Source of the DNA: Thermoanaerobacterium sp. RBIITD
GTDB taxonomy: Bacteria; Bacillota; Thermoanaerobacteria; Thermoanaerobacterales; Thermoanaerobacteraceae
Assembly (NCBI RefSeq): GCF_900205865.1
Contig: NZ_LT906662.1
Span: 1,935,411 to 1,999,410, forward strand
DNA length: 64,000 nt
Direction: 5' to 3'
The notes below the pieces were generated by a model. It was not told the origin of the DNA, did not search any database, and worked only from the letters and a program-made list of their open reading frames with translations. The position numbers and the translations under genes are program-made. Shown here one piece after another: positions 26,726-35,776 of this stretch. Every line of letters begins with the position of its first letter. Within the stretch, counting starts at the first letter, position 1.

Positions 26726-27091
26726 ATGAGAAGTGAAGTTTTAAAAATTGATAATATCAAAGACGCAAAAGAGGAACTTAAGAAATTAAATATTGAAGAT
26801 GTGTCAATATCGATTATGGCTCCAAAGGCTTTATTTAGCGTAATAAAATTGTATGATGTACATCCTGCAGCTGCGAATATAATAAAACAAGAGATGCTGG
26901 CTTTAGGCGGTGAGGCCGCAATTGAGCGAGGATGTGTAAATATGAGCATTGATAAGTCGCAAGTTATAATCATGGGGACACTTAAGCAATATTTAGGATT
27001 AATATCAAAATTGAAGATGCAGAAGGGATATTTTGGATTAGAATCTATAGTAGGCGAAATAACTGAAAAGATTAAGTGTTTACAAACTTGA
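26726..27091 (+). CDS. Small conserved protein; resembles N-terminal domain of long clostridial dihydropteroate synthases
   Basis: A 121-residue protein starting one base after the fhs stop. The pattern I-D-N-x-x-D-A-x-x-E-L-K-K, IMAPKALFSVIKL, PAAANIIKQEMLALGGEAA, then QVIIMGTLKQYLGL resembles, from memory, the N-terminal extension found in about 400-residue DHPS proteins of some Clostridia. The DHPS here (43113) is only 272 residues and lacks that extension, so this could be the same domain as a separate gene. No catalytic motif can be named. Translational coupling to fhs supports a folate or one-carbon connection. The assignment is moderate; the protein itself looks real. Confidence 0.6.
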   Translation: MRSEVLKIDNIKDAKEELKKLNIEDVSISIMAPKALFSVIKLYDVHPAAANIIKQEMLALGGEAAIERGCVNMSIDKSQVIIMGTLKQYLGLISKLKMQKGYFGLESIVGEITEKIKCLQT

Positions 27092-27163
27092 CTAACATTG
27101 TTAAAAGTGATAAAACAAATATAGAATATGAATTGTTATTAATATGTCCAAGGATGTGTAGAA

Positions 27164-27472
27164 GTGGTTGAGGATAAATATTTTATTACAGGTTATGCAA
27201 AGCTTCCTGATGACATAACTGCAAGGGAGCTATATACAGTCTTGGCTGTCGGCCTTATTGTACATTCAAAAAGTGGAATTATAGAAGATGCCGATTGTAC
27301 ATTGGCGACAAGTGCTGGCAAATCTTTTTTCAAAATGGCTGTTATCGGTAAGAATATACACAATATCGATGATATTATATCAATATTTGAAAAACAATAC
27401 TTTGGCCAAGCCAAAAAGGCAATAATAGCGGCATTGAAGATGTGCAACACAAAATATTGTGAGATAGAATAG
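27164..27472 (+). CDS. DUF3870-family protein
   Basis: A 102-residue protein beginning at GTG 27164 behind AAGGATGTG. It reads VEDKYFITGYAKLPDDITARELY, then GLIVHSKSGIIEDADCTLAT and FEKQYFGQAKKAIIAALKMC, matching my recollection of DUF3870. The conserved Asp-Cys in EDADCTLAT and the Y-x-G-x-A-K-K-A-I-x-A-A-L helix are the main features. No membrane segments. Function is unknown. It stands between the folate genes and a Na+ pump decarboxylase operon and has its own terminator, so it is probably an independent unit or the end of the fhs operon. Confidence 0.7.
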   Translation: MVEDKYFITGYAKLPDDITARELYTVLAVGLIVHSKSGIIEDADCTLATSAGKSFFKMAVIGKNIHNIDDIISIFEKQYFGQAKKAIIAALKMCNTKYCEIE

Positions 27473-27525
27473 CCTATTTATCTGTTGCAGCAAAATTACC
27501 TTTTGCTACATAAACGGATAATGTG

Positions 27526-27564
27526 CGGCTTGAAGGGGGGAGACTCTCTTTAAGCCGTTTTTTA
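27526..27564 (+). terminator. Terminator after the DUF3870 gene
   Basis: CGGCTT (27526-27531) pairs with AAGCCG (27552-27557) and is followed by a T run; the GAAGGGGGGAG / CTCTTT inner part can extend the stem. A separate small hairpin AGCAAAA-TTACC-TTTTGCT lies upstream at 27489-27507. Confidence 0.75.
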
Positions 27565-27719
27565 ATTTTTTAATGAGGAGGGATCAATGTGTGATTTTAG
27601 GTAACAAGATTATGTGATGTGAAAAGATAATTTTTATTTCTAAAAGGTAGCTTTTTAAAGAACATAATAAATAACAATATAAATAAAATAAAATTAAAAA
27701 TTTTAAAGGAGGCTATTTT

Positions 27720-27875
27720 ATGATACCTGATAATCTATATGGGGCATTGTACTTATCTGTGCTTGACATGGTATTATTAATTGTTTTTTTAACCCTAATA
27801 GGATGGGTTTTAAAATTATTTCCTATAATTAATAAATTTATAAGAATTTTTAACAGGAAGGAAGATAAAAAATGA
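27720..27875 (+). CDS. 51-aa single-span membrane protein, OadG-like small subunit of Na+ decarboxylase
   Basis: A short ORF with a strong AAAGGAGG site begins at ATG 27720 and ends in an ATGA overlap with the beta subunit gene. It starts MIPDNLYGALYLSVLDMV, continues with a hydrophobic helix containing LLIVFLTLIGWVLKLF, and ends in a charged RIFNRKEDKK tail. The single N-terminal helix followed by a positive tail resembles the membrane part of OadG/gamma subunits, of which a second, longer one lies at 30652. In Veillonella methylmalonyl-CoA decarboxylase a 55-residue epsilon subunit is known; an analogous role is inferred. Coupled translation and context make it a real gene despite its size. 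Confidence 0.7.
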   Translation: MIPDNLYGALYLSVLDMVLLIVFLTLIGWVLKLFPIINKFIRIFNRKEDKK

Positions 27876-28996
27876 TAATATTAAAATTATTAAAATCTAT
27901 GCTTCAATCGACTGGACTCGTACATCTTACAGCGGGAAATATATTTTTAATATTAATAGGCATGGTTCTTATTTATCTTGCAATAGTTAAGAAGTATGAG
28001 CCATTTTTACTTTTGCCTATCGGATTTGGATGTATTGTTGCAAATCTTCCTTCTACAGATTTATTGAATACCGGAGGATTAATAAACTTATTTTATCTTG
28101 GTGTTAAAAAGGTTATATATCCGCCCCTTATTTTCCTTGGCGTCGGTGCTATGACAGATTTCGGACCAATGATTGCAAATCCAAGCCTTATGATTTTAGG
28201 AGCTTTTGCACATATAGGGATATTTATCGCATTGATTGGCGCCAAAGCCCTTGGATTTACTATACAGGAATCAAGTGCTATCGGTATAATAGGCGGTGCA
28301 GATGGACCAATGGCAATATACGTAACACAGAAGCTTGCACCATACCTAATGGCACAGATATCTGTTGCGGCATATTCATACATGGCCTTGATGCCTTTGA
28401 TTCAACCACCAATAATGAAATTATTGACAACAAAAAGTGAGAGACAGATAATGATGAAACAACTAAGGCCTGTTTCAAAGGTCGAGAAAATCGTCTTTCC
28501 GATCATTATTACTGTTATAATAGATTTGTTACTGCCACCTATTGCACCACTTATAACTATGCTTATGTTAGGAAATCTTTTAAAAGAATCTGGTGTTGTC
28601 GATAGACTTGCAAAGACTGCAAGCGGAGAATTCATGAACGTCATAACAATTTTATTAGGAATTTCTATTGGTTCAACTATGAATGCTCAAACATTTTTGA
28701 CTATAAAGACTCTTATGATTATTTTGCTTGGACTTGTAGCATTTATGACGGGTACTGCTGGTGGTATACTAGGTGCAAAGTTATTAAATAAATTGTCAGG
28801 TGGGAAAATAAATCCACTGATAGGATCCGCAGGTATTGCATCTGTTCCGATTGCAGCAAGAGTATCACATTCTGTTGCTATAAAAGAAAATCCATACAAC
28901 TTTCTTATAATGCATGCAATGGGGCCTAATCTTGCAGGTGTGTTTGGAACTGCCATTGCAGGTGGAATAATGTTAGCAATGTTAGGTGTACATTAA
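27872..28996 (+). CDS. Na+-translocating decarboxylase, beta (membrane) subunit
   Basis: The 374-residue protein has nine or ten membrane helices and the family's conserved segments: PLIFLGVGAMTDFGP, SSAIGIIGGADGPMAIYVTQKLAP with the essential acidic GGADGP turn near residue 148, LLPPIAPLITMLMLGNLLKESG, and SAGIASVPIAARVSH. OadB/MmdB/GcdB couple decarboxylation of the biotin-bound carboxyl to export of Na+. With the carboxyltransferase at 29089 and biotin carrier at 31035 it forms a complete pump. The start overlaps the 51-residue gene. The substrate is set by the alpha subunit. Confidence 0.94.
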   Translation: MIILKLLKSMLQSTGLVHLTAGNIFLILIGMVLIYLAIVKKYEPFLLLPIGFGCIVANLPSTDLLNTGGLINLFYLGVKKVIYPPLIFLGVGAMTDFGPMIANPSLMILGAFAHIGIFIALIGAKALGFTIQESSAIGIIGGADGPMAIYVTQKLAPYLMAQISVAAYSYMALMPLIQPPIMKLLTTKSERQIMMKQLRPVSKVEKIVFPIIITVIIDLLLPPIAPLITMLMLGNLLKESGVVDRLAKTASGEFMNVITILLGISIGSTMNAQTFLTIKTLMIILLGLVAFMTGTAGGILGAKLLNKLSGGKINPLIGSAGIASVPIAARVSHSVAIKENPYNFLIMHAMGPNLAGVFGTAIAGGIMLAMLGVH

Positions 28997-29088
28997 TATG
29001 AGTAAAAAATACGTAAAAAAGGTTTATTATTAGGTCATAATATGATATATTAATTTTTAATGGTGTAATTAGAAAAGGAGGTAAATAA

Positions 29089-30639
29089 ATGTCAATAGAA
29101 GACAAAATTGAAGACCTTCGTAAAAGAAGAGATGTTGTAAAGGCCGGAGGCGGTGAGACAAGAATAGAAAAGCAACATCAAAAGGGCAAACTTACCGCAA
29201 GAGAAAGAATAGAAAAGCTCTTAGATAGAGATAGTTTTGTAGAAATAGACTCATATGTCGAACATAGGTGTTATGACTTTGGTATGGAGAAGGAAAAGAT
29301 TCCAGGTGAGGGTGTTGTAACAGGCTATGGGACAATAAATGGAAGGCTTGTCTATGTTTATGCACAGGACTTTACGGTTCTTGGCGGTTCCCTTGGCGAA
29401 TACCATGCCAAAAAGATAACAAAAGTCATGGATATGGCAATAAAAATGGGAGCACCTTTAATTGGTTTGAACGATTCAGGTGGTGCGAGAATACAAGAAG
29501 GCGTTGATGCATTATCAGGTTATGGAAACATTTTTTTAAGAAACACTTTAGCTTCTGGCGTGATACCGCAGATATCGGTAATAATGGGACCTAGTGCTGG
29601 TGGTGCTGTTTATTCACCTGCCTTAACAGACTTTATATTCATGGTGGATAAGACGAGCCAGATGTTCATAACTGGTCCGCAGGTAATCAAGACAGTCACG
29701 GGTGAAGAAGTATCAGCAGAAGACCTTGGTGGATCCATGACACATAGCATAAAAAGTGGTGTTGCACATTTTAGAGCGGCCAATGATGATGAGTGTCTTA
29801 ATATGGTAAAAACATTGTTAAGCTATTTACCATCAAATAATTTAGAGGATCCACCGCAATATGAATCAAATGATGATATAAATAGATTATCAGAAAAACT
29901 GATGGATATAATGCCGGATAATCCTAATAAGCCATATGATATGAAGAGTGTCATATCAGAAATAGTTGATGATGGAGTATTCTTTGAATCACAATCATTA
30001 TATGCACAGAATATAATAACAGCATTTGCAAGGTTAAACGGCAGAACCGTAGGAATTATAGCAAATCAACCGAAGATGTTAGCTGGATGCCTTGACATAA
30101 ACGCATCTGATAAAGCAGCAAGATTTATTAGGTTCTGTGATGCATTTAACATACCATTACTTAATATAGTTGATGTACCAGGATTCTTGCCTGGAACAAA
30201 CCAAGAATACGGTGGCATTATAAGACATGGGGCAAAAATGCTTTATGCATACTCGGAAGCAACTGTGCCTAAGGTAACATTAATTGTTAGAAAAGCTTAT
30301 GGCGGTTCATACCTTGCAATGTGTAGCAAAGATTTAGGTGCTGATATTGTATTAGCATGGCCAACAGCGGAAATAGCTGTTATGGGGCCTGATGGGGCTG
30401 CAAACATAGTATTCAAAAATGAGATAAAGGCATCTTCGGACCCAGCCAAAACTAGAGAGGAAAAGATCGAAGAGTATAGAAACAATTTCGCAAATCCATA
30501 TAGGGCTGCAGCGAGGGGCTATGTTGATGATGTAATAATACCGTCGGAAACAAGACCACGCTTAATATCGGCATTTGACATGCTAATGAGCAAAAGGGAA
30601 TCAAGGCCTGCAAAAAAACACGGAAACTTCCCTGTTTAA
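29089..30639 (+). CDS. mmdA: Carboxyltransferase (methylmalonyl-CoA decarboxylase alpha / propionyl-CoA carboxylase beta type)
   Basis: The 516-residue crotonase-fold carboxyltransferase begins behind AAAAGGAGG. It has [53 protein letters not shown] for the first oxyanion hole, and [21 protein letters not shown] with [14 protein letters not shown] for the second. This is the acyl-CoA class (MmdA/PccB), not the pyruvate-directed OadA class. It transfers CO2 from methylmalonyl-CoA, or a similar acyl-CoA, to the carrier biotin at 31035. No biotin carboxylase lies nearby, which supports decarboxylation coupled to Na+ export over ATP-driven carboxylation. Confidence 0.92.
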   Translation: MSIEDKIEDLRKRRDVVKAGGGETRIEKQHQKGKLTARERIEKLLDRDSFVEIDSYVEHRCYDFGMEKEKIPGEGVVTGYGTINGRLVYVYAQDFTVLGGSLGEYHAKKITKVMDMAIKMGAPLIGLNDSGGARIQEGVDALSGYGNIFLRNTLASGVIPQISVIMGPSAGGAVYSPALTDFIFMVDKTSQMFITGPQVIKTVTGEEVSAEDLGGSMTHSIKSGVAHFRAANDDECLNMVKTLLSYLPSNNLEDPPQYESNDDINRLSEKLMDIMPDNPNKPYDMKSVISEIVDDGVFFESQSLYAQNIITAFARLNGRTVGIIANQPKMLAGCLDINASDKAARFIRFCDAFNIPLLNIVDVPGFLPGTNQEYGGIIRHGAKMLYAYSEATVPKVTLIVRKAYGGSYLAMCSKDLGADIVLAWPTAEIAVMGPDGAANIVFKNEIKASSDPAKTREEKIEEYRNNFANPYRAAARGYVDDVIIPSETRPRLISAFDMLMSKRESRPAKKHGNFPV

Positions 30640-30651
30640 GGTGGTGTTGAC

Positions 30652-31023
30652 ATGAATACGCTAAATATTTTACTTAATGGATTGATTTACACGATATTGG
30701 GAATGACAATAGTTTTTATAGTTTTAATTTTGCACGCATATTTGGCAAAAAGCCTTAAGGTGTTTTCTGGAAGCAAAAATGAAAATAATAATGTCAGTTT
30801 ACCTATAGATAGACCAAATTCACAATATATTAGAAAGCCTGAAAATGAAGAGACGATAAGCGAAGAAATGGAAAATGAGGAGATTGTCGCGGTGATAGAA
30901 GCAGCGATTTATGCAGCATATAAAGATGTTGGCTCATTTAAGGTGAAGTCAATAAAAAGAATACAAGATAATATGCCAGAGTGGCGTAAAGCTGGTATAT
31001 TTGAACAAATGAATTCAAGATAG
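30652..31023 (+). CDS. Na+ decarboxylase gamma/delta subunit (OadG/MmdD family)
   Basis: A 123-residue protein with one N-terminal membrane helix (YTILGMTIVFIVLILHAYLA near 14-33), a polar acidic linker, and a C-terminal segment EEIVAVIEAAIYAAYKDVG..KVKSIKRI, the usual helix that binds the carboxyltransferase. This matches OadG/MmdD, which assembles the alpha subunit with the membrane beta subunit. It lies 12 bases after mmdA and 11 before the biotin carrier, with a GGTGG ribosome site. The operon therefore carries two OadG-like proteins, this one and the 51-residue protein at 27720. Confidence 0.86.
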   Translation: MNTLNILLNGLIYTILGMTIVFIVLILHAYLAKSLKVFSGSKNENNNVSLPIDRPNSQYIRKPENEETISEEMENEEIVAVIEAAIYAAYKDVGSFKVKSIKRIQDNMPEWRKAGIFEQMNSR

Positions 31024-31034
31024 GAGGAAAAAAC

Positions 31035-31445
31035 ATGAAGAAGTTTATAGTTACTGTCAACGGAAAGCGATACGATGTTGAAGTCGAAGAATTAAAAAGC
31101 GATGAATCTAATAATAAAACAAGTCTTGAACCGAAAGTTGAACATAAGACCAATATAACTGATACAACAAAACATGAGGCTGTGAAACAGCCAGAAAAAG
31201 CTCAAAAACAGATTGAGCCTCTACCAGAAGGTGCAAGTAAGATAAATGCACCCATGCCTGGAACTATACTTGACATAAAGGTAAGCGAAGGACAATTTGT
31301 AAAAAAAGGTGATGTATTGTTGATCCTTGAAGCTATGAAGATGGAAAACGAGATTATGGCGCCAACTGATGGTACTGTAGCGACAATTAATGTAACAATA
31401 GGTACATCCGTAAATACAGGTGATATACTTATTACCTTAAAATGA
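31035..31445 (+). CDS. mmdC: Biotin carrier subunit of the Na+ decarboxylase
   Basis: The 136-residue protein has an N-terminal beta segment (KKFIVTVNGKRYDVEVEEL), a 35-residue flexible linker rich in Lys, Glu and Thr but poor in the Pro/Ala repeats common in the family, and a biotinyl domain. That domain has NAPMPGTILDIKV, KGDVLLILEAMKMENEI with biotinylated Lys102, and a closing GDILITLK. It shuttles the carboxyl group from MmdA to the membrane beta subunit. It is the last gene of the operon, with GAGG at the start. Confidence 0.94.
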   Translation: MKKFIVTVNGKRYDVEVEELKSDESNNKTSLEPKVEHKTNITDTTKHEAVKQPEKAQKQIEPLPEGASKINAPMPGTILDIKVSEGQFVKKGDVLLILEAMKMENEIMAPTDGTVATINVTIGTSVNTGDILITLK

Positions 31446-31524
31446 GGGGTAATTAGAAATATTAGTCAAATAGATTTGCATAGGTATTAATAAAAGTTTG
31501 ATAAATCAAAATTCCTAAATTATA

Positions 31525-31553
31525 TTGATATGGTAAGCTTTTTTTGGTAAAAT
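31525..31553 (+). promoter_or_regulatory. Promoter of the ECF S component-coaX unit with a 90-nt leader
   Basis: TTGATA (31525-31530), 17-base spacer, TAAAAT (31548-31553). The predicted leader to ATG 31650 contains GCCGG (31560-31564) that can pair with CCGGT (31611-31615), and TCAA-ATT / AATTGA inside. I do not recognise it as a known riboswitch. Confidence 0.55.
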
Positions 31554-31649
31554 AAATTTGCCGGCATCAAATTGAGCTGGACTTTAATTGATAAAATAAT
31601 ATATTTCGACCGGTATCCTTATTATGGAACTGGATTGGAGGTGTAAAAA

Positions 31650-32147
31650 ATGATATCGAAGCTTTCAATTAAGCAGATTACTGTTGCAGGTATGCTTGCA
31701 GCTATATCTATTATAATGTCAACGACACCACTAGGATATATACCGCTCGGGATTGCTAATGCAACTACCATGCACATACCTACAATAATAGGCGCTATTC
31801 TTGAAGGCCCTTATGTTGGTACGTTTATAGGTCTTATATTCGGTGTATCAAGCTTTGTAAGGCAAAATACTCCACTTTTTGCAGATCCAATTATAGCAAT
31901 AGTTCCAAGACTTTTAATAGGTATCGTTACATATTATATTTATAAGATGACGAAAAGTGCAGGTATAGCAGCTGCAGCTGGAACACTTACAAATACCGTT
32001 GGCGTATTAGGACTTGCTGTACTTATGAGATATTTGCCACTTCAAGCTGCATTACTTATTGTATTAAAGAATACAATTTTTGAAATCATAATAGCTGTTG
32101 TTCTTACAACAATTGTCGTTAAATCTGTAAAGAAAATATTAAAGTAA
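31650..32147 (+). CDS. ECF transporter S component, probable pantothenate or other vitamin
   Basis: The 165-residue membrane protein has about six helices. It has the ECF S-component N-terminal pattern: KQITVAGMLAAISIIMS with the A-x-x-x-A helix used to dock on the T component, then IPLGIANATTMHIPTIIGAILEGPYVG, FGVSSFVRQ and NTVGVLGLAVLMRYLP. It binds a vitamin and needs shared EcfAA'T, which are not in the window. The neighbour coaX makes 4'-phosphopantothenate, so pantothenate is a reasonable guess. A terminator between the two genes shows they can be expressed separately. Confidence 0.82.
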   Translation: MISKLSIKQITVAGMLAAISIIMSTTPLGYIPLGIANATTMHIPTIIGAILEGPYVGTFIGLIFGVSSFVRQNTPLFADPIIAIVPRLLIGIVTYYIYKMTKSAGIAAAAGTLTNTVGVLGLAVLMRYLPLQAALLIVLKNTIFEIIIAVVLTTIVVKSVKKILK

Positions 32148-32148
32148 A

Positions 32149-32170
32149 AAAGCAGGCACATGCCTGCTTT
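32149..32170 (+). terminator. Terminator after the ECF S component
   Basis: AAAGCAGGC, loop ACAT, GCCTGCTTT; 9-bp perfect stem starting right after the stop. The following T-run is short, so read-through into coaX is possible. Confidence 0.75.
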
Positions 32171-32209
32171 AACATTAATCAAAAGCAATTAAGAAAGGAA
32201 TGTATTTAA

Positions 32210-32977
32210 GTGCTCTTAGTTTATGATGTAGGAAATACAAATATTGTACTTGGCGTGTACGATGGCAGAAAATTAGTTTATTCATTTAGAATCGCAACAG
32301 ATAAAGCAAAGACATCTGACGAATATGGCATCCTTATTAAGCAAATTTTAGAATACAAAGATATACATTTAAAAGACATCAATGCCGCCATAATATCCTC
32401 TGTCGTCCCACCGATTATGCATACACTTGAAGCCATGACAATAAAATATTTTAATGTATATCCAATTATAGTAGGACCAGGCATAAAAACGGGAATAAAT
32501 ATAAAGTATGACAACCCGAGGGAAGTTGGTGCAGATAGGATAGTAAATGCCGTTGCTGCATATGAACTTTATGGTGGTCCTGTCATCATTATCGACTTTG
32601 GAACAGCTACTACTTTTTGTGCCGTATCGAAAAATTGTGAATACTTAGGCGGCGCTATAGCACCGGGACTTATAATTTCAGCAGATGCATTGTTTCAGAG
32701 GACGGCGAAGCTTCCAAAGATAGAGTTAATAAAACCAGATAAGGTCATTTGCAAAAACACCGTTGAGAGCATGCAAGCAGGCATAATATACGGGCATGCA
32801 GGTATGGTTGAATATATCGTTGGAAGAATGAAAGATGAGTATGCCAAAGACGCTTATGTTGTTGCAACAGGTGGCCTCGCAAAGCTTATATCACAGGAGG
32901 CAAAAGTTATAGATACTGTTAATGATATGCTTACAATGGAAGGCTTAAGGATTATATATGAGAGAAATATTGAATGA
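32210..32977 (+). CDS. coaX: Type III pantothenate kinase
   Basis: The 255-residue protein starts at GTG 32210 behind AAAGGAA. It has [18 protein letters not shown] for phosphate binding, [40 protein letters not shown] and GGAIAPGL. This is the ASKHA-fold type III PanK that phosphorylates pantothenate in CoA synthesis and is not feedback-inhibited by CoA. In Bacillus coaX lies directly after ftsH; here about 9 kb separates them, consistent with rearranged synteny. A terminator follows, overlapping the convergent gerAB-type gene. Confidence 0.95.
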   Translation: MLLVYDVGNTNIVLGVYDGRKLVYSFRIATDKAKTSDEYGILIKQILEYKDIHLKDINAAIISSVVPPIMHTLEAMTIKYFNVYPIIVGPGIKTGINIKYDNPREVGADRIVNAVAAYELYGGPVIIIDFGTATTFCAVSKNCEYLGGAIAPGLIISADALFQRTAKLPKIELIKPDKVICKNTVESMQAGIIYGHAGMVEYIVGRMKDEYAKDAYVVATGGLAKLISQEAKVIDTVNDMLTMEGLRIIYERNIE

Positions 32978-32983
32978 GTATGA

Positions 32984-34120
32984 TTATGTTTTTCGCTGGA
33001 CATTATTGTTTTTGTCCAGCTTTTTAATTTTCGCTATGAAGTAGATGAAAAGCGGAAGAAAAATTTCAAAAACAAACATTTCATATGGGAATATTCTATC
33101 CATGAAATTATATAGTTCATCGATATTTAAAGATATAAGAATGGAAAGCGGAACCATAATTGTAACGATTGGAAGTACGGCATATCTATAATCAGAGTAT
33201 TTTAATGTTTCTGCAAAACCCTTCGAAATTATATATGTAAATATAGTTATCTTTAGATAAATCCCTTCTATCCATATAGCCATTATTATAGAATCAAGCC
33301 TTGAAAAATAATTGCTTAATCTTATTATACGAGTCATTTCAAGTGCAGCAAATTTAAAATCTGCCGTCGTTTTAGCACCAAAAATACCAATTGCAAATAC
33401 ACCAAGTAGAAGTGCGAAGCAGATTAATAAAAGAGCGATTATACCACCTTTAAAAGCTTTTTTGCTATCGGAGATATGTGGGAAAATGGCAAGGAGGACT
33501 ACACTTTCAAGCATCCATGATATTAATGGGATAGAACCTTTTATAGGCGGGACTATCCCATATTCTAGTATTGGCAGAAAATTTCCCATTTTTACATATG
33601 GTAGTGAGAAAAAAATAACGAAACCTAAAAGTGCCATACCAAAAGGAAATATTATCTCATTCATTCTTACAATCGCGATGAATCCCTTTGTTACAGCATA
33701 TGCTACTACAATCATTGTAACAATAGAGAATACAATAGGTGGTGTCTTAGGCATAAATGCTGCTCTCATTATATCTATAAGTTCACGAAGCATTATAGTT
33801 GCAATATGCAAAAAAAACAATTGATATAAAAAAGATACAATTTTTCCCAAAAAGCCACCTAATATATCTTCAATATATGAAAAAATTATTCTATCTTTAA
33901 ACATGTAAGCTAGTTTATAATAAAGAAAAAAAACTGGGATACTAAATGCAGTTGCAATAAATACAGATATCCATGAATCCTGTGCAGCTTTCGCAGCCAC
34001 AATTGATGGTAAAAAAATTGTAGCTGTTGATAAAACTATTGTAATTATAAGATAAATAAACTGTTTTATAGAAATATTTTTTTCTACTGCGGATTCTAGA
34101 TTTAATAAATTTTTGAACAT
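32984..34120 (-). CDS. Spore germinant receptor B subunit (GerAB family permease)
   Basis: The 378-residue protein on the minus strand has ten or more membrane helices and the GerAB/APC-type features: ISIKQFIYLIITIVLSTATIFLPS at the start, FLYQLFFLHIATIMLRE, TKGFIAIVRMNEIIFPF, and the C-terminal NIDELYNFMDRIFPYEMF. B subunits bind germinants in the inner spore membrane. It is divergent from the A gene at 34221 with 100 bases between, which is unusual because A, B and C genes are normally co-linear. The last residues (KKLDKNNNVQRKT) are encoded by the strand opposite the coaX terminator hairpin. Confidence 0.9.
   Translation of the reverse strand: MFKNLLNLESAVEKNISIKQFIYLIITIVLSTATIFLPSIVAAKAAQDSWISVFIATAFSIPVFFLYYKLAYMFKDRIIFSYIEDILGGFLGKIVSFLYQLFFLHIATIMLRELIDIMRAAFMPKTPPIVFSIVTMIVVAYAVTKGFIAIVRMNEIIFPFGMALLGFVIFFSLPYVKMGNFLPILEYGIVPPIKGSIPLISWMLESVVLLAIFPHISDSKKAFKGGIIALLLICFALLLGVFAIGIFGAKTTADFKFAALEMTRIIRLSNYFSRLDSIIMAIWIEGIYLKITIFTYIISKGFAETLKYSDYRYAVLPIVTIMVPLSILISLNIDELYNFMDRIFPYEMFVFEIFLPLFIYFIAKIKKLDKNNNVQRKT
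32995..33025 (+). terminator. coaX terminator, inside the 3' end of the opposing gerAB-type gene
   Basis: GCTGGACA (32995-33002) pairs with TGTCCAGC (33013-33020), followed by TTTTT. It lies wholly within the last codons of the minus-strand gene. Confidence 0.85.
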
Positions 34121-34140
34121 ATCTTTCTCCTAAAAAATAG

Positions 34141-34154
34141 ATATCTATAGATAT
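34141..34154. promoter_or_regulatory. 14-bp palindrome between divergent ger genes
   Basis: ATATCTATAGATAT is a perfect palindrome midway in the 100-base divergent promoter region. It could be an operator controlling both directions. AT-rich palindromes also arise by chance in this background. Confidence 0.35.
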
Positions 34155-34220
34155 TATTTGTTTAAAATAATATTATATTCTAATTGCATTTTAGGAATAA
34201 TAATTTTTGGAGATGGTTTT

Positions 34221-35747
34221 ATGAGAGAAAGAATTAATGATTTACAGGAACAATATAAAGAAATGTTATTATATGATGATTTAAATAAAAATATAGACAT
34301 ATTTAGGACAATATTAAAGGCAAATAGCGATATGATATTCCGTGAATTCAGTATAGGAGATAAAAAAATAAAAGGCTTTTTAATGTGTCTCGATGGAATG
34401 GTTGATAAGATGGTAATAAATGATAATATCATAGAACCTATTATTATAGAAACAAGAAAACTGAATGGAAGTGCATTAACCAAAAAGCAAGTTTATGAAT
34501 CATTATGGGATTATTTTATTACAACCGCTGACATAAAAGAAAAAACCAAAATTGGTGATATTATTGATAGCGTACTTGATGGTGACACGGCTCTTGTTAT
34601 TGATGGGGTTGAAAAATCTATAATAATAAGTACTAGAGGATGGCAAGGAAGAAGCATTAGCGAACCTACTTCCGAAGCGACTGTTAGAGGCCCGAAAGAA
34701 GCCTTTGTTGAAACGTTGAGGATTAATACTTCCATGCTAAGAAGGAGAATAAAAAACCCTAATTTTATAATAGAAAGTATGAAAATTGGTAAATATACGA
34801 AGACAAATGTCGCAATTGCATATATCAAAGATGTTGCAAAGAATGAAGTAGTAGACGAAGTCAAAAAGAGGCTTAATAAAATTGATATAGATGGAATTAT
34901 TGATAGCGGATATCTTGAGGAATTCATTGAAGATAATCCTTTTTCACCGTTTCCACAAGTGGAGCATTCTGAAAGGCCTGATAAGGTCGCGGCAGAGATA
35001 CTTGAAGGAAGGGTGGCGATAATATCTGATGGTTCACCGAATGTACTTATTGTACCGACTGTTTTTGTTCAATTTTTTCAATCTGCAGAAGACTATTATG
35101 AAAGGTACTTTATTTCAACATTGCTTAGAATATTGAGACTTGCATCGATGTTTTTGTCACTTTTGCTTCCATCGATATATGTAGCTGCCGTGACATACCA
35201 CCAGGAAATGATACCATCGCCACTAGCTATTTCTGTTGCAGCACAGAGGGAAGGTGTACCATTTCCTGCTCTCCTGGAGGCATTTTTTATGGAGTTTTTC
35301 TTTGAAATCTTAAGAGAAGCGGGAATAAGGCTTCCTATGCAAGTAGGTCAAGCCGTAAGCATAGTAGGTGCACTTGTCATAGGACAAGCGGCAGTTCAGG
35401 CAGGACTTGTATCTGCTGCAATGGTTATCGTCGTTGCTATGACAGGTATAGCATCATTTTCAATACCGGCTTTTAATGTTGCTATAACTTTTAGACTTCT
35501 AAGATTTATAATGCTTGTAGCTGCTGGTACTCTGGGATTTTTCGGCATAATCATGGTACTTATGATGATACTTGCCCATATGTCATCACTTGAATCCTTT
35601 GGTGTGCCATATCTATCACCACTTGCACCAAGCAATGCAAGAGAATTTAACGATGTATTTATAAGAATACCATGGTGGGCAAAGATTCTAAGACCACGTC
35701 AGATCGTTAACAAGAATGTCAAAAGACAGAAATATACGAAAAACTAA
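34221..35747 (+). CDS. Spore germinant receptor A subunit (GerAA family)
   Basis: ATG 34221 follows TTGGAGATGG; the longer frame from 34158 has no ribosome site. The 508-residue protein has a soluble N-terminal part (about 1-290) with REFSIGDKKIKGFLMCLDGMVDK, GDTALVIDGVEKSIIISTRGWQ.RSI.EP.SE, RGPKEAFVETLRINTSMLRRRIKNP, then four or five membrane helices with PFPALLEAFFMEFFFEILREAGIRLP. These are GerAA hallmarks. Together with the C subunit at 35777 and the divergent B subunit it makes a complete receptor that triggers germination in dormant spores. Confidence 0.93.
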   Translation: MRERINDLQEQYKEMLLYDDLNKNIDIFRTILKANSDMIFREFSIGDKKIKGFLMCLDGMVDKMVINDNIIEPIIIETRKLNGSALTKKQVYESLWDYFITTADIKEKTKIGDIIDSVLDGDTALVIDGVEKSIIISTRGWQGRSISEPTSEATVRGPKEAFVETLRINTSMLRRRIKNPNFIIESMKIGKYTKTNVAIAYIKDVAKNEVVDEVKKRLNKIDIDGIIDSGYLEEFIEDNPFSPFPQVEHSERPDKVAAEILEGRVAIISDGSPNVLIVPTVFVQFFQSAEDYYERYFISTLLRILRLASMFLSLLLPSIYVAAVTYHQEMIPSPLAISVAAQREGVPFPALLEAFFMEFFFEILREAGIRLPMQVGQAVSIVGALVIGQAAVQAGLVSAAMVIVVAMTGIASFSIPAFNVAITFRLLRFIMLVAAGTLGFFGIIMVLMMILAHMSSLESFGVPYLSPLAPSNAREFNDVFIRIPWWAKILRPRQIVNKNVKRQKYTKN

Positions 35748-35776
35748 TATAAAACATGTTTCAATGGAGGTTTGCT

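Noticed and set aside
33312-33824. 170-aa ORF on + opposite the germinant receptor B gene
   Set aside because: It is the complement of a membrane protein gene with clear homology; no ribosome site or family pattern.
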